A stretch of 22,423 nt of DNA from JANMQK01 sp031370485 (GCA_031370485.1 JANMQK010000020.1:1-22423), one strand, 5' to 3'; shown: positions 14,328-22,206, counted from the first letter of the stretch. Notes: generated by a model from the sequence alone, not told the origin. Numbers and translations: made by a program.

Positions 14328-15994
14328 GTCCAGGCGCACGTCCCGGCATCAAGGACGGGGGCCGGGCCGCGGCCCTTCTGCTGGCGGCAATGGCCGTCAC
14401 GGTCTTTGCGGCCGGCCTGCTCCCGATCGGCTGCGCGCGCACCGCCCCCGGAACGAAGACCGAGCAGGTGTTCCGCTTCCGGTTGCGTGAGGACCCGCCG
14501 ACGCTCGACCCGGCCCTCTCGACCGACAACCTCTCGGAAGCGGTGATCCTGAACCTGTTCCGGGGACTGGTCGAGATGGACCCCGAGACCCTCCTGCCCC
14601 GCCCGGCGGTCGCCGCGTCCTGGACGATCTCCCCCGACAACCTGGCCTACACCTTCCGCCTGCGGGACGACGTGACCTTTCACAACGGCCGCAAGGTGAC
14701 GGCCGCGGACGCCGAGTACTCTTTCAGGCGCCTCCTGCGGAAAGAGACCAACTCGCCGCGCCGCTGGATCCTCGAGCCGCTCGCCGGCGCGGCCGAGTTC
14801 ACCGAGGGAAAGAGCGACTCGCTTCCGGGCATCCAGGTGGTCGACGACCGCACGGTGACGCTGCGGCTGTCGAAGCCGTTCGCGCCCTTCCTGGGGCTGC
14901 TCACGATGACCGCGACGGCTCTCCTGCCGAAGGAGATCTACGACGACCCCGCGAAAGCCTATCTCAGGGCGCCCGTCGGCTGCGGGCCGTTCCGCTTCTC
15001 GCGCTGGGAACAGTCGAACTTCATCGAGCTTCTCGCTAACGATCATTTCTACGGCGGGCGCCCGGCGCTCGATCGCGTCGTCATCCGCATCATCGAGAAC
15101 CACCAGAGCGCGCTTCAGGAATATCGCGCGGGCGGGCTCGACAGCCTGGACGAGGCCCCCTCGCCCGACACACCCGAGGTCTACAAAGAGCTGGAGCCCG
15201 AAATCAAAAAGTATCCCTTCATCGCCACGGGGTACATCGGGTTCAACCTGGGGCTGCCCCCCTTCAAGGGAAACGCGGCCCTGCGCAAGGCGTTCAACTA
15301 CGCCGTCGACAAGAAGTACCTGTGGGAGGTGCTGATGCCGGGTGGCGACATCCCGGCGCGCGGCATCATCCCGCCCGGCATCCCCGGGTACGACCCGGAT
15401 CTCCCCGGCTACCCCTGCGATCCCGAGAAAGCAAAGGCGCTTCTCGCGGAGGCAGGCTATCCGGGGGGGCGCGGGCTGCCGCCGGTGGCGCTCTGGGTGA
15501 ACACGAGCGAGAGCAACCGCAGGATCGCGCAGCAGATCCAGGCCGACCTCAAAAAGATTGGCGTGAACCTGGCGATCCGCGAGGTCGACTGGGGGGCCTA
15601 TCTCAAAGCTGTCGAAGGGACGAAGGACACGCCCGGAGAGGCGCAGATGTTCCGCTTCGCCTGGAACCTCGACTACCCGGACGCCGACGCGATTCTCAGG
15701 GCCGAGCTGCACTCCTCGAACATCGGCCCCCAGGGGAACTACTTCCGCTACAAGAACCCGGAGTTCGACCGGCTGGTGGACGAGGCGCTCAGGCTGACCG
15801 ACCCGCAGGCGAGGGCCGAGCTTTATCGCAGGGCCGAGCGGATTGCGGTGATGGACGACGCCGTCTGGCTCTTCCTCAACTACATGCAGTCCTACACACT
15901 GTTCAAGCCGTACGTCAAGGGGATCGTGCTCACGCCTTTGGGGGAATTCCGCATCCCGCTCGAGAGGCTCCGTATCGAAAAGGACGCCGCCTGA
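14324..15994 (+). CDS. dppA: peptide-binding lipoprotein of ABC transporter (SBP family 5)
   Basis: The 556-residue extracytoplasmic solute-binding protein has an N-terminal hydrophobic segment (residues 14-36) leading to LLPIGC, so Cys37 is the likely lipidated residue. Family-5 features follow: RLREDPPTLDPALSTDN, NLFRGLVEMDPETLLPRPAVAASW, the FRLRDDVTFHNGRKVTAADAEYSF signature, VGCGPFRFSRWE and ALRKAFNYAVDKKYL. The tail has YRRAERIAVMDDAVWLFLNY. The ligand (oligopeptide, dipeptide, nickel or other) cannot be read from sequence. Lipidation suits tethering next to the two permeases. It lies between the two permease genes: ATGA overlap upstream and a 22-base gap downstream. A 684-codon antisense frame across it is a GC-driven shadow. 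Confidence 0.93.
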   Translation: MSPGARPGIKDGGRAAALLLAAMAVTVFAAGLLPIGCARTAPGTKTEQVFRFRLREDPPTLDPALSTDNLSEAVILNLFRGLVEMDPETLLPRPAVAASWTISPDNLAYTFRLRDDVTFHNGRKVTAADAEYSFRRLLRKETNSPRRWILEPLAGAAEFTEGKSDSLPGIQVVDDRTVTLRLSKPFAPFLGLLTMTATALLPKEIYDDPAKAYLRAPVGCGPFRFSRWEQSNFIELLANDHFYGGRPALDRVVIRIIENHQSALQEYRAGGLDSLDEAPSPDTPEVYKELEPEIKKYPFIATGYIGFNLGLPPFKGNAALRKAFNYAVDKKYLWEVLMPGGDIPARGIIPPGIPGYDPDLPGYPCDPEKAKALLAEAGYPGGRGLPPVALWVNTSESNRRIAQQIQADLKKIGVNLAIREVDWGAYLKAVEGTKDTPGEAQMFRFAWNLDYPDADAILRAELHSSNIGPQGNYFRYKNPEFDRLVDEALRLTDPQARAELYRRAERIAVMDDAVWLFLNYMQSYTLFKPYVKGIVLTPLGEFRIPLERLRIEKDAA

Positions 15995-16016
15995 CCGGCG
16001 GGACAGGCGCCAGACG

Positions 16017-16994
16017 ATGGCCAGCTTCATCACGCGCCGGTTTCTCAGCCTTGTCCCCGTGCTCTGGGTTGCGGCCACCCTGGTGTGGCTCTTCATGTTC
16101 GTCCTGCCGGGGGACCCGGCGCGCCTGATCGCCGGTGGGCAGGGGCTCGACCCCAAGGTACTCGAATCGATCCGAGCGGAATGGGGGCTCGACGCTCCGG
16201 CCCCCCTGCAGTACCTCTCGTATCTCGGCAAGCTGCTGCGGGGGGATCTCGGCACGTCATACGTCCAGCGCCGTCCGGTTGCTTTGATCCTCTGGGAGAG
16301 TTTCCCTCCGACTCTCTTCCTGGCGGTCGCGGCGGTGCTGATCTCGTCGGCCGGGGGGCTGCTCCTGGGTGCCCTCGCCGCCCTGCAGCGGGGGCGCGGT
16401 CTCGATACGCTCGTGCTTTTTCTCGCCCTCCTGGGAGCCTCGACACCGGTCTTCTGGCTCGGGCTGATGCTGATGCTCCTGTTCGCCTCGCACCTCGGCT
16501 GGCTTCCGGTCCTGGGCTACGGCATGGACGGCGCGGTCCTGCCGGTCATCGGCATCCGGCTTCCAGAATGGGATCACCTCGTGCTGCCAGCGGTCACGCT
16601 CTCGATCGTTTCTCTGGGGGCTACCGCGCGGCTCACCCGCACCAGCCTCCTCGAGACCGGCGGCGCCGCCTACCTGACAACCGCCTCCGCGAAGGGGGCT
16701 TCGCCCTGGCGGGTCTTCGCGGTGCACGCGATGCGGAACGCCCTGCTGCCGGTCGTGACGGTGATCGGGCTCAACTTCGCGTCCCTCCTGGGGGGCGCGG
16801 TCGCCACGGAATATGTCTTCGCCTGGCCGGGGCTCGGCAAAACGATCGTCCGCGCCATCGCCCTCCAGGATTTGCCGCTGGTCGAGGGAGGGGTCCTGTT
16901 CCTGACCGTCGTCTTCGTCCTCGTGAACCTGGCGGTCGACCTTTCCTACCTTGGACTCGATCCGCGAATCCACGACCATGCCCTCGGCGCCTGA
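16017..16994 (+). CDS. dppB: peptide/nickel-type ABC transporter permease, DppB family
   Basis: The 325-residue partner permease starts ITRRFLSLVPVLWVAATLVWLFMFVLPGDPARL, the classic DppB/OppB opening. It continues with a GDLGTSYVQRRPV segment, several membrane helices and the coupling loop YLTTASAKGASPWRVFAVHAMRNALLP, followed by ATEYVFAWPGLGKTIVRAI and a final helix. GGGACAGG upstream of ATG 16017 can serve as ribosome site. No ATP-binding subunit follows: the next gene is rlmN after a 95-base gap. The transporter must borrow DppD/DppF-type ATPases encoded elsewhere. Confidence 0.93.
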   Translation: MASFITRRFLSLVPVLWVAATLVWLFMFVLPGDPARLIAGGQGLDPKVLESIRAEWGLDAPAPLQYLSYLGKLLRGDLGTSYVQRRPVALILWESFPPTLFLAVAAVLISSAGGLLLGALAALQRGRGLDTLVLFLALLGASTPVFWLGLMLMLLFASHLGWLPVLGYGMDGAVLPVIGIRLPEWDHLVLPAVTLSIVSLGATARLTRTSLLETGGAAYLTTASAKGASPWRVFAVHAMRNALLPVVTVIGLNFASLLGGAVATEYVFAWPGLGKTIVRAIALQDLPLVEGGVLFLTVVFVLVNLAVDLSYLGLDPRIHDHALGA

Positions 16995-17089
16995 TCGCTC
17001 CGGCGCGTGATCGCCCCGCCGCCTTCCTGATCCCACCCCTGCCGTAACCCCCGCCCGCCTGCGATAAGATGATGCAGGAGGGATGTTCG

Positions 17090-18172
17090 ATGGAAGGCGA
17101 AGGCACTCTAGCCGCTGTCCCCGGAAGCCTGCAGAATCTCTACGGCATGGACCGTGGGCGCCTCGCGGCTCTCCTCGGCCCCTTCACGACCCGCTCGTTC
17201 CACGCGGACCAGGTCTACCACTGGATGCACGGCCGGCACGAGACGGAATTCAGGAAGATGACCGAGCTGCCGGCGGCGCTGCGCGACGAGCTGGCCCGGT
17301 CCTTCCGGGTGACCCTCCCCTCGGTCAAGGAGGTTCGGAAGTCCGCCGACGGGTCGAGGAAATACCTCCTGGCCCTGGAGGACGGCGCCGAGATCGAGGC
17401 GGTCCACATTGTCTATGGCAGCCGCATCACCTTTTGTCTGTCGTCGCAGGTCGGATGCCCGCTCGATTGCAGCTTCTGCCTCACCGGCACGATGGGGCTC
17501 CTGCGCAACCTGACCCCCGGAGAGATCGCCGGCCAGGCGGCGGTCCTGGCGCGGGACACCGGGACCGATCCCAAGACCACCCGCGTCGTGTTCATGGGGA
17601 TGGGGGAGCCGCTCAACAACTACGACCCCGTGATGGAGGCCTTCCGAATCCTGACCGACCCGAAGGGATTCGGAATGACGCCACGCCGGATCACGCTCTC
17701 CACCGCCGGCCTGGTCCCGGGGATCGAAAGGCTGGCCCGGGAAAACCCCCGGCCACGGCTGGCGGTCTCGCTCGCGGCCGCCGACGACACGGTGCGCGGT
17801 CGGCTGATGCCGATCAACAAGAAATACAACCTCAAGTCACTGCTCGACGCCTGCCGCCGCTTTCCCCTGGGGCCGCGCGAGCGCCTGACCTTTGAATACG
17901 TCCTCCTGGACAGGGTCAACGACTCGCGGGAGGACGCCCTGAAAATCGGACAGCTGCTGCGCGGCATCAAGTCGAAGGTGAATGTCATTCCCTGGAACGA
18001 CACCGGGATCGGTGGGTTCGCGACCCCTCCGCGCGAGCGCGCCTCGAGGTTTCGCGACGCGCTTCTCGATCAAGGGGTACCCGCCACCATCCGCTGGAGC
18101 AAGGGGACGGACATCGGGGCCGCCTGTGGGCAGCTGGCGCGCGCGGTCCCGGGAAAGCCGGCCGGCGCCTGA
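17090..18172 (+). CDS. rlmN: dual-specificity 23S rRNA/tRNA adenine-C2 methyltransferase
   Basis: RlmN is a radical-SAM enzyme that methylates C2 of A2503 in 23S rRNA and A37 of some tRNAs. The 360-residue protein has an N-terminal helical domain (FHADQVYHWMHGR), the [4Fe-4S] motif C-x3-C-x2-C in VGCPLDCSFC (Cys123, 127, 130), FMGMGEPLNN, SLAA, MPINKKYNL and the second catalytic Cys346 in GAACGQL, which forms the transient methyl link. ATG 17090 is chosen: AGGAGGG lies at 17076-17082, seven bases upstream; an ATG at 17069 precedes that site. The upstream gap has a TAAGAT at 17065-17070 but no clear -35. The stop is one base from the convergent thiE-like stop. Confidence 0.93.
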   Translation: MEGEGTLAAVPGSLQNLYGMDRGRLAALLGPFTTRSFHADQVYHWMHGRHETEFRKMTELPAALRDELARSFRVTLPSVKEVRKSADGSRKYLLALEDGAEIEAVHIVYGSRITFCLSSQVGCPLDCSFCLTGTMGLLRNLTPGEIAGQAAVLARDTGTDPKTTRVVFMGMGEPLNNYDPVMEAFRILTDPKGFGMTPRRITLSTAGLVPGIERLARENPRPRLAVSLAAADDTVRGRLMPINKKYNLKSLLDACRRFPLGPRERLTFEYVLLDRVNDSREDALKIGQLLRGIKSKVNVIPWNDTGIGGFATPPRERASRFRDALLDQGVPATIRWSKGTDIGAACGQLARAVPGKPAGA

Positions 18173-18173
18173 G

Positions 18174-18845
18174 TCAGGGAGCGGCCGCGGGATCCGCCAG
18201 GGACGCGCGCAGTTCCCTCACGGCGGCGGCGGGATCCTCGGCGCCGGCGATGGCGCCGATGGCCGCAACCCCGGCGATCGGGATCCCGCGCAGCTCGGCC
18301 GCGGTGCCGGGGACGATCCCGCCGATGGCCCAGACGGGAAGCCGCACGCTAAGGGCGATCTTCCGAAGCGCCGCCGGGCCCAGGGGCGGCCCGAAGGGGG
18401 CCTTGCTCGGTGTCATGAACACCGGGCCAAGGACGATGTAGTCGGCATGGTCCTTCTCGGCCTGCCGGGCCTCGGACAGAGAGTGCACCGACCGTCCCAC
18501 GAGAAACTTCTTCCCGGCATGCTGGCGCACGCCGGCGACCGGGAGGCCGTCAGCCGGCAGGTGGACCCCCGCCGCCTTGGCGGCGAGTGCGACGTCCAGG
18601 CGGTCGTGCACGATGACGCGGCACCGCCCGCCGGCGGCGCGCGCGGCTTCGACAACCGCCATCGCCAGTTGCAGCAGCTCGCCCCCCGGCAGATCCTTCT
18701 CGCGGACCATGATCCGCTCGACCCCGCCCGCGAGCGCCCCCTGGATGACCTCCATCAGGGGCCGTCCCAGGGTCGCATTCCTGTCGGTCACGAAAAGCAC
18801 ACCCGGATTCGCAAAGTCACCGGTCCCCGCCCGGGCACGCGTCAT
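18174..18845 (-). CDS. thiE: thiamine-phosphate synthase / TenI family protein
   Basis: The 223-residue TIM-barrel protein belongs to the ThiE/TenI family. ThiE joins HMP-pyrophosphate to thiazole phosphate. Visible motifs are VTDR, MVREKDLPGGE (residues 46-56), VHDRLDVALAAKAAGVHLPADGLPV (79-103), GRSVHSLSEA (117-126), DYIVLGPVFMTPSKAP (135-150) and WAIGGI. Differences from canonical ThiE are Val in place of Gln in the Q-x-R-x-K region and His in place of Asn in the NDR motif. The substrate is therefore not certain, and a TenI-like role is possible. ATG 18845 shares ATGA with the stop of the upstream small membrane-protein gene. No TPP riboswitch is seen upstream. Confidence 0.8.
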   Translation of the reverse strand: MTRARAGTGDFANPGVLFVTDRNATLGRPLMEVIQGALAGGVERIMVREKDLPGGELLQLAMAVVEAARAAGGRCRVIVHDRLDVALAAKAAGVHLPADGLPVAGVRQHAGKKFLVGRSVHSLSEARQAEKDHADYIVLGPVFMTPSKAPFGPPLGPAALRKIALSVRLPVWAIGGIVPGTAAELRGIPIAGVAAIGAIAGAEDPAAAVRELRASLADPAAAP

Positions 18846-19081
18846 GACTGCCTCAGGGCGCGGCAGAAGCCCACAAAGTCGATCGTTCCCACGACCAGCA
18901 TCAGGACGCCTATGGCCGAGACCGCTCCGCGAAGGTGCCCGCTGAGGAAAACTTCGCGCAGCGCGGGGAGGTGGACGTAGGTGCTGCGCATCCAGAGCCG
19001 CGACCACGGGACCAGGGTCAGAAAGAGCCCCGCCTCGATTGTGTAAAGAAGATAGAAGAAGTAGAGCAGCGGCCGCTTCAT
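18842..19081 (-). CDS. small two-helix membrane protein, function unknown
   Basis: The 79-residue protein starts at ATG 19081, preceded by GGAGGGGC as ribosome site. It has two hydrophobic segments, residues 4-25 (PLLYFFYLLYTIEAGLFLTLVP) and 51-73 (RGAVSAIGVLMLVVGTIDFVGFC). They are joined by a loop with Trp-rich PWSRLW and THVHLP-like residues. The hairpin topology suggests both ends on the same side of the membrane. Its stop overlaps the thiE-like start by four bases (ATGA), so the two are translationally coupled. A candidate extended -10, TGC-TAATCT, lies upstream at 19108-19116. I recognise no family. Confidence 0.72.
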   Translation of the reverse strand: MKRPLLYFFYLLYTIEAGLFLTLVPWSRLWMRSTYVHLPALREVFLSGHLRGAVSAIGVLMLVVGTIDFVGFCRALRQS

Positions 19082-19107
19082 GCCCCCTCCGGGCCCGTCA
19101 CGGCCTC

Positions 19108-19116
19108 AGATTAGCA
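19108..19116 (-). promoter_or_regulatory. possible extended -10 (TGC-TAATCT) for the small membrane protein/thiE pair
   Basis: On the minus strand TGC (19116-19114) precedes TAATCT (19113-19108), 26 bases before ATG 19081. There is no -35-like hexamer at the usual distance. It is supported mainly by similarity to the other TGC-TAnAnT boxes in the window. Confidence 0.3.
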
Positions 19117-19140
19117 GATTCCCGGGCGCTTCCGGACACC

Positions 19141-19170
19141 TTGTGAACCGCCCGAGCCGTCTGCTAGAAT
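19141..19170 (+). promoter_or_regulatory. mqn operon promoter (TTGTGA-N18-TGC/TAGAAT)
   Basis: TTGTGA (19141-19146), an 18-base spacer ending TGC, and TAGAAT (19165-19170) form an extended -10 promoter. The leader would be about 45 bases, ending in GCGAGGTG as ribosome site for ATG 19223. The box is identical to the -10 of the phospholipase-like/purH promoter. Confidence 0.55.
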
Positions 19171-19222
19171 TCTCTTCCCTGAACGCCGCTTCCACGGCCC
19201 GCCCGCGAGGTGCCGATCTCCG

Positions 19223-20080
19223 ATGTCCCGGCTTCGACTGGCCTCGGTTCCATACGTCAACGCGGCTCCCCTGACCCGGGGATTCCTCCGGGGACCCCTC
19301 CGCGACCATTACGACATGACGTTCCACACGCCGGCGCGGCTCGCGGACCTGCTGCGTACCGGCGGGGCCGAGGCCGCCCTGCTTCCGGCGATCGAGTACC
19401 AGAACCTGGAGGGCGCGGAAATCCTCCCCTTCCTGTGCATCGCCAGCAAGCGCCGGGCGCGGTCGGTCTATCTTGCCTCGCGGGTGCCGCTCGAATCGAT
19501 CCGCACCGTGGCGCTGGACGCCTCGTCGCGCACCTCGGCGGCCTTGCTGAAGATCGTCCTGGCGCACCATGGACTGCGGGACGTGGCGTACGAAGAGCGG
19601 CCCCCGTCACTTCCCGGGATGCTCCTCGACCACGACGCGGCGCTCCTGATCGGCGACCCGGCCCTCACCGCCGACACGTCAGACCTGAAAATCCACGACC
19701 TGGCCGAGGAGTGGTTCGCTATCACCCGGCTGCCGTTCGTCTTCGCCGTCTGGACCGTCCGCCCGGGCGCCGTGATGCCCGAAGGGCTGCAGCCTTTTCT
19801 TGATTCCCGCCGTGAGGGGCTCGCCGGCATCGCGTCCATCGCGGCCGAGACGGCGCCCCGCCTGGGCCTGCCGCCCGCCACGATCGAGGAGTATCTCAGG
19901 GTCAACATCCACTATCATCTGGGGACTGAAGAGGTCAAAGCGCTCGATCTATTCTTCCGGCAGGCGCACGAGCTGGGTCTCGTCCCCGCCCGCCGGAGCA
20001 TCCGGTTCCACCACCCCGCCGGCGGCGTGACGGCGGAGGACATCAGCGCGGACGAGGAGATCGCATGGAAGAATCGCTGA
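19223..20080 (+). CDS. mqnA: chorismate dehydratase (menaquinone, futalosine route)
   Basis: MqnA removes water from chorismate to give 3-enolpyruvylbenzoate, the first committed step of the futalosine menaquinone pathway. The 285-residue protein has the periplasmic-binding-protein-like fold, with the family opening RLASVPYVNAAPLTRGF, EAALLPAIEYQ, SRTSAALLKIVL and LIGDPAL. The LAEEWFAITRLPFVFAVW segment and the ending VNIHYHLGTEEVKALDLFFRQA also fit MqnA. The start is ATG 19223. The final 16 bases overlap mqnC, whose ribosome site (GAGGAG) lies inside this gene, so the two are coupled. mqnB, mqnD and mqnE are not in the window. Confidence 0.93.
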   Translation: MSRLRLASVPYVNAAPLTRGFLRGPLRDHYDMTFHTPARLADLLRTGGAEAALLPAIEYQNLEGAEILPFLCIASKRRARSVYLASRVPLESIRTVALDASSRTSAALLKIVLAHHGLRDVAYEERPPSLPGMLLDHDAALLIGDPALTADTSDLKIHDLAEEWFAITRLPFVFAVWTVRPGAVMPEGLQPFLDSRREGLAGIASIAAETAPRLGLPPATIEEYLRVNIHYHLGTEEVKALDLFFRQAHELGLVPARRSIRFHHPAGGVTAEDISADEEIAWKNR

Positions 20081-21288
20081 ACAGGACGACCGGGCCCGCT
20101 GCAGGGCTGCCGGGCGCGGGCACGGATTTGCCGGCTGCGGGGCTGCCGGGTGTCGTCGCGCACTGGCAGCGGGTGGCGGACGACGAGCTGCGCGCGGCCC
20201 GCGCCGCGTCGCCCGAGGTTGAGAGCATCCTCGCCGGCGCCGCGGACGGGCAACGGATCGACGCTGTAGACGCGCTACTCCTGCTGCGGGAAGCGCCGCT
20301 TCTCGATCTCGCCATGGCGGCGGACCTCATTCGCCGCAGGGTTCATCCCGAGCCGGTCGTCACCTACATCGTCGACCGGAACATCAACTACACGAATGTC
20401 TGCGTGGCGCGCTGCTCGTTCTGCGCGTTCTACCGCGACCCGGGTCACCCCGAAGGATACCTCCATTCGAAAGAATCGCTGTTCGAGAAGATCGAAGAGA
20501 CCCTGGCGCTCGGGGGCACCGGCGTCCTGATGCAGGGCGGGCATCACCCCGACCTGGCCATCGAGTGGTACGAGGACCTCCTGCGCTCGTTCCGCGACCG
20601 CTTCCCGCGCCTGCACATCCATGCCTTCTCCCCCTCCGAGATCCAGCACATCGCGCGCGTCTCGAGGCTGGGGATCGAAGAGACGCTCCGGCGCCTCATG
20701 GCCGCGGGGCTGATGAGCATCCCCGGAGGGGGAGGCGAGATCCTGGTCGACGAGGTGAGACGGAGGATCTCGCCACTCAAGACGATGTCGGACGACTGGC
20801 TCGGCGTGATGGAGACGGCGCATGCCGTCGGCCTCCCGACGACGGCGACGATGATGTTCGGCCACGTCGAAGGTTTCGCCGACCGCATCGCACACCTCGC
20901 CAAGGTGCGCGACCTGCAGGACCGAAGCCTGGCGCGTGGCGCCCGCGGCTTCACCGCCTTTATCGCCTGGACCTACAAGGCCGAAAACACCGCGCTCGGC
21001 GGCCGCGAGGTGACGAGCGCCGACTACCTCAGGACGCAGGCGGTCTCCCGCATCTTTCTCGACAACATCCCCAACATCCAGTCTTCGTGGGTCACGCAGG
21101 GGAAGGAGATCGGCCAGGTCGCGCTCAAGTTCGGCGCCAACGACATGGGCAGCATCATGATCGAGGAAAACGTCGTGCGCGCCGCCGGCGCCCACGGCTG
21201 CACCACCCGCCCCGAGATCGAACGTCTCATCCGCGAGGCCGGCTACACCCCGAGGCAGCGCGACACGCTCTACAACCTCGTCCCCTGA
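20065..21288 (+). CDS. mqnC: cyclic dehypoxanthine futalosine synthase, radical SAM
   Basis: MqnC cyclises dehypoxanthine futalosine by radical SAM chemistry. The 407-residue protein carries YIVDRNINYTNVC followed by C-x3-C-x2-C (Cys113, 117, 120) and FCAFYR, the form typical of MqnC rather than MqnE. It also has GVLMQGGHHPDL, HAFSPSEI, IPGGGGEIL and the C-terminal FGANDMGSIMIEENVV. The first 48 or so residues exceed the usual family start and include a duplicated AAGLPG unit. GTG 20173 (residue 37) is an alternative start, but ATG 20065 has the better ribosome site, GAGGAG. The gene overlaps mqnA by 16 bases. The product acts in the cytoplasm before prenylation steps encoded elsewhere. Confidence 0.95.
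   Translation: MEESLNRTTGPAAGLPGAGTDLPAAGLPGVVAHWQRVADDELRAARAASPEVESILAGAADGQRIDAVDALLLLREAPLLDLAMAADLIRRRVHPEPVVTYIVDRNINYTNVCVARCSFCAFYRDPGHPEGYLHSKESLFEKIEETLALGGTGVLMQGGHHPDLAIEWYEDLLRSFRDRFPRLHIHAFSPSEIQHIARVSRLGIEETLRRLMAAGLMSIPGGGGEILVDEVRRRISPLKTMSDDWLGVMETAHAVGLPTTATMMFGHVEGFADRIAHLAKVRDLQDRSLARGARGFTAFIAWTYKAENTALGGREVTSADYLRTQAVSRIFLDNIPNIQSSWVTQGKEIGQVALKFGANDMGSIMIEENVVRAAGAHGCTTRPEIERLIREAGYTPRQRDTLYNLVP
20098..20152 (+). repeat. 36-base-period direct repeat in the mqnC 5' end
   Basis: Two 19-base copies, GCTGCAGGGCTGCCGGGCG (20098-20116) and GCTGCGGGGCTGCCGGGTG (20134-20152), differ at two positions and lie 36 bases apart. They keep frame and encode AAGLPG twice. This looks like a small in-frame duplication within the nonconserved N-terminal extension of MqnC. 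Confidence 0.65.
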
Positions 21289-21303
21289 GACGGCGCCGCA
21301 GGG

Positions 21304-22206
21304 ATGCCTTCAGCCCCTCTGGCCTCCGCGCTGACCGCCCTACTGACCGCCGTTCCGACCGCAATGGCCGCGCCGGTCTGGGTCTCTTTCGACTCGCCGG
21401 CGGGGCTCGTCGTGTTCAAGGCGCACATCAATGGACAGTTCGAAGTGCGTCTTCTCCTCGACACCGGGGATCCCACGGGGCTGACGCTCCGGGAGGAGGT
21501 GGCCCGCAGAATTGGCCTGCCTCGGGGCCCGGAGGTCAGAAGACGCGCCATAGGTCCGGTCGGCAGCGAAAGATTCACGCTCCACCGCTCGCGCGTCGAG
21601 ACGCTCGAATTCGGCGGTATCGAGATCCGCGATCAAGCGATCTGGGTTGTTCCCGGTGCGCCCCGCTTCGCCGAAGCGCTGGGCACGGAGGTGGACGGCT
21701 ATCTGGGTGTAGAGGCGCTGCGGGGCCTCGTCGTCACGCTGGACTACCCCGCGCGGCGTGTCAAATTCGAGCGTCCCGGCGGCCCGGCGGAAGATGGCCT
21801 GTCGTACCCGCTGCGGATCGTGGAGAACCGGCTGCTGGTCGAAGCGACGTTGGGGGGCGGCCCGCCGCGGACGATGATCCTGGACACCGCCTGCGCCGTG
21901 ACCCTGGTGTCCACCGCGGATCGCCGCCTGACGCGCCCCGCTCCCGCCCGAAACGCCCGCATCACCGACGGCGCCGGAGGCATCGCCGCGCTCCCGGCCC
22001 GGGCGCTCCCCTCGCTCGGGCTGGTGGGCAGGGTGTTCGTCGATCTCCCGGTGGCTCTGTACGATTTCTCCGCCCCGCCGCCCGGACTCTTTCCGGATCA
22101 CACTCCCCCCATCTCCGGGATCGTCGGAAGCGACGTCCTGTCTCGCCAAGTGGTCGTCCTGGACCTCGCGAGCCGGCGACTCATGCTCGGCCCCCCTCAG
22201 CGATGA
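21304..22206 (+). CDS. exported two-lobed aspartyl-protease-like protein
   Basis: The 300-residue protein has an N-terminal signal segment (residues 5-22, ending AMA). Two repeats of a retropepsin-like lobe follow. The first has the catalytic motif LLLDTG (Asp53) and a domain end GYLGVEALRGLVVTLDY with RRVKFE. The second has MILDTA (Asp194) and the matching end IVGSDVLSRQVVVLDLASRRLML. A DT(G/A) in each lobe would make a pepsin-like active site within one chain. The second motif has Ala in the Gly position, which the family tolerates. The substrate is unknown. It follows mqnC by 15 bases, probably in the same operon, with CAGGG close before ATG 21304. Its TGA overlaps a mini-ORF start. Confidence 0.82.
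   Translation: MPSAPLASALTALLTAVPTAMAAPVWVSFDSPAGLVVFKAHINGQFEVRLLLDTGDPTGLTLREEVARRIGLPRGPEVRRRAIGPVGSERFTLHRSRVETLEFGGIEIRDQAIWVVPGAPRFAEALGTEVDGYLGVEALRGLVVTLDYPARRVKFERPGGPAEDGLSYPLRIVENRLLVEATLGGGPPRTMILDTACAVTLVSTADRRLTRPAPARNARITDGAGGIAALPARALPSLGLVGRVFVDLPVALYDFSAPPPGLFPDHTPPISGIVGSDVLSRQVVVLDLASRRLMLGPPQR

Noticed and set aside
14201..16255. A 684-codon open frame antisense to the peptide-binding protein
   Set aside because: It runs opposite a clear SBP family-5 gene, its translation is Arg/Glu/Val-rich without recognisable domains, and long antisense frames are expected at this G+C content.
19082..19222. Possible TPP riboswitch upstream of the thiE-like gene
   Set aside because: Only a CTGAGG resembling the CTGAGA box is present. 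The ACCTGA partner and the helices of the thi-box fold are missing, and a coding gene intervenes.
2166..22206. Selenoprotein genes interrupted by in-frame TGA
   Set aside because: All called genes end at conserved family C-termini or at overlaps with neighbours. None shows family sequence continuing past a TGA.
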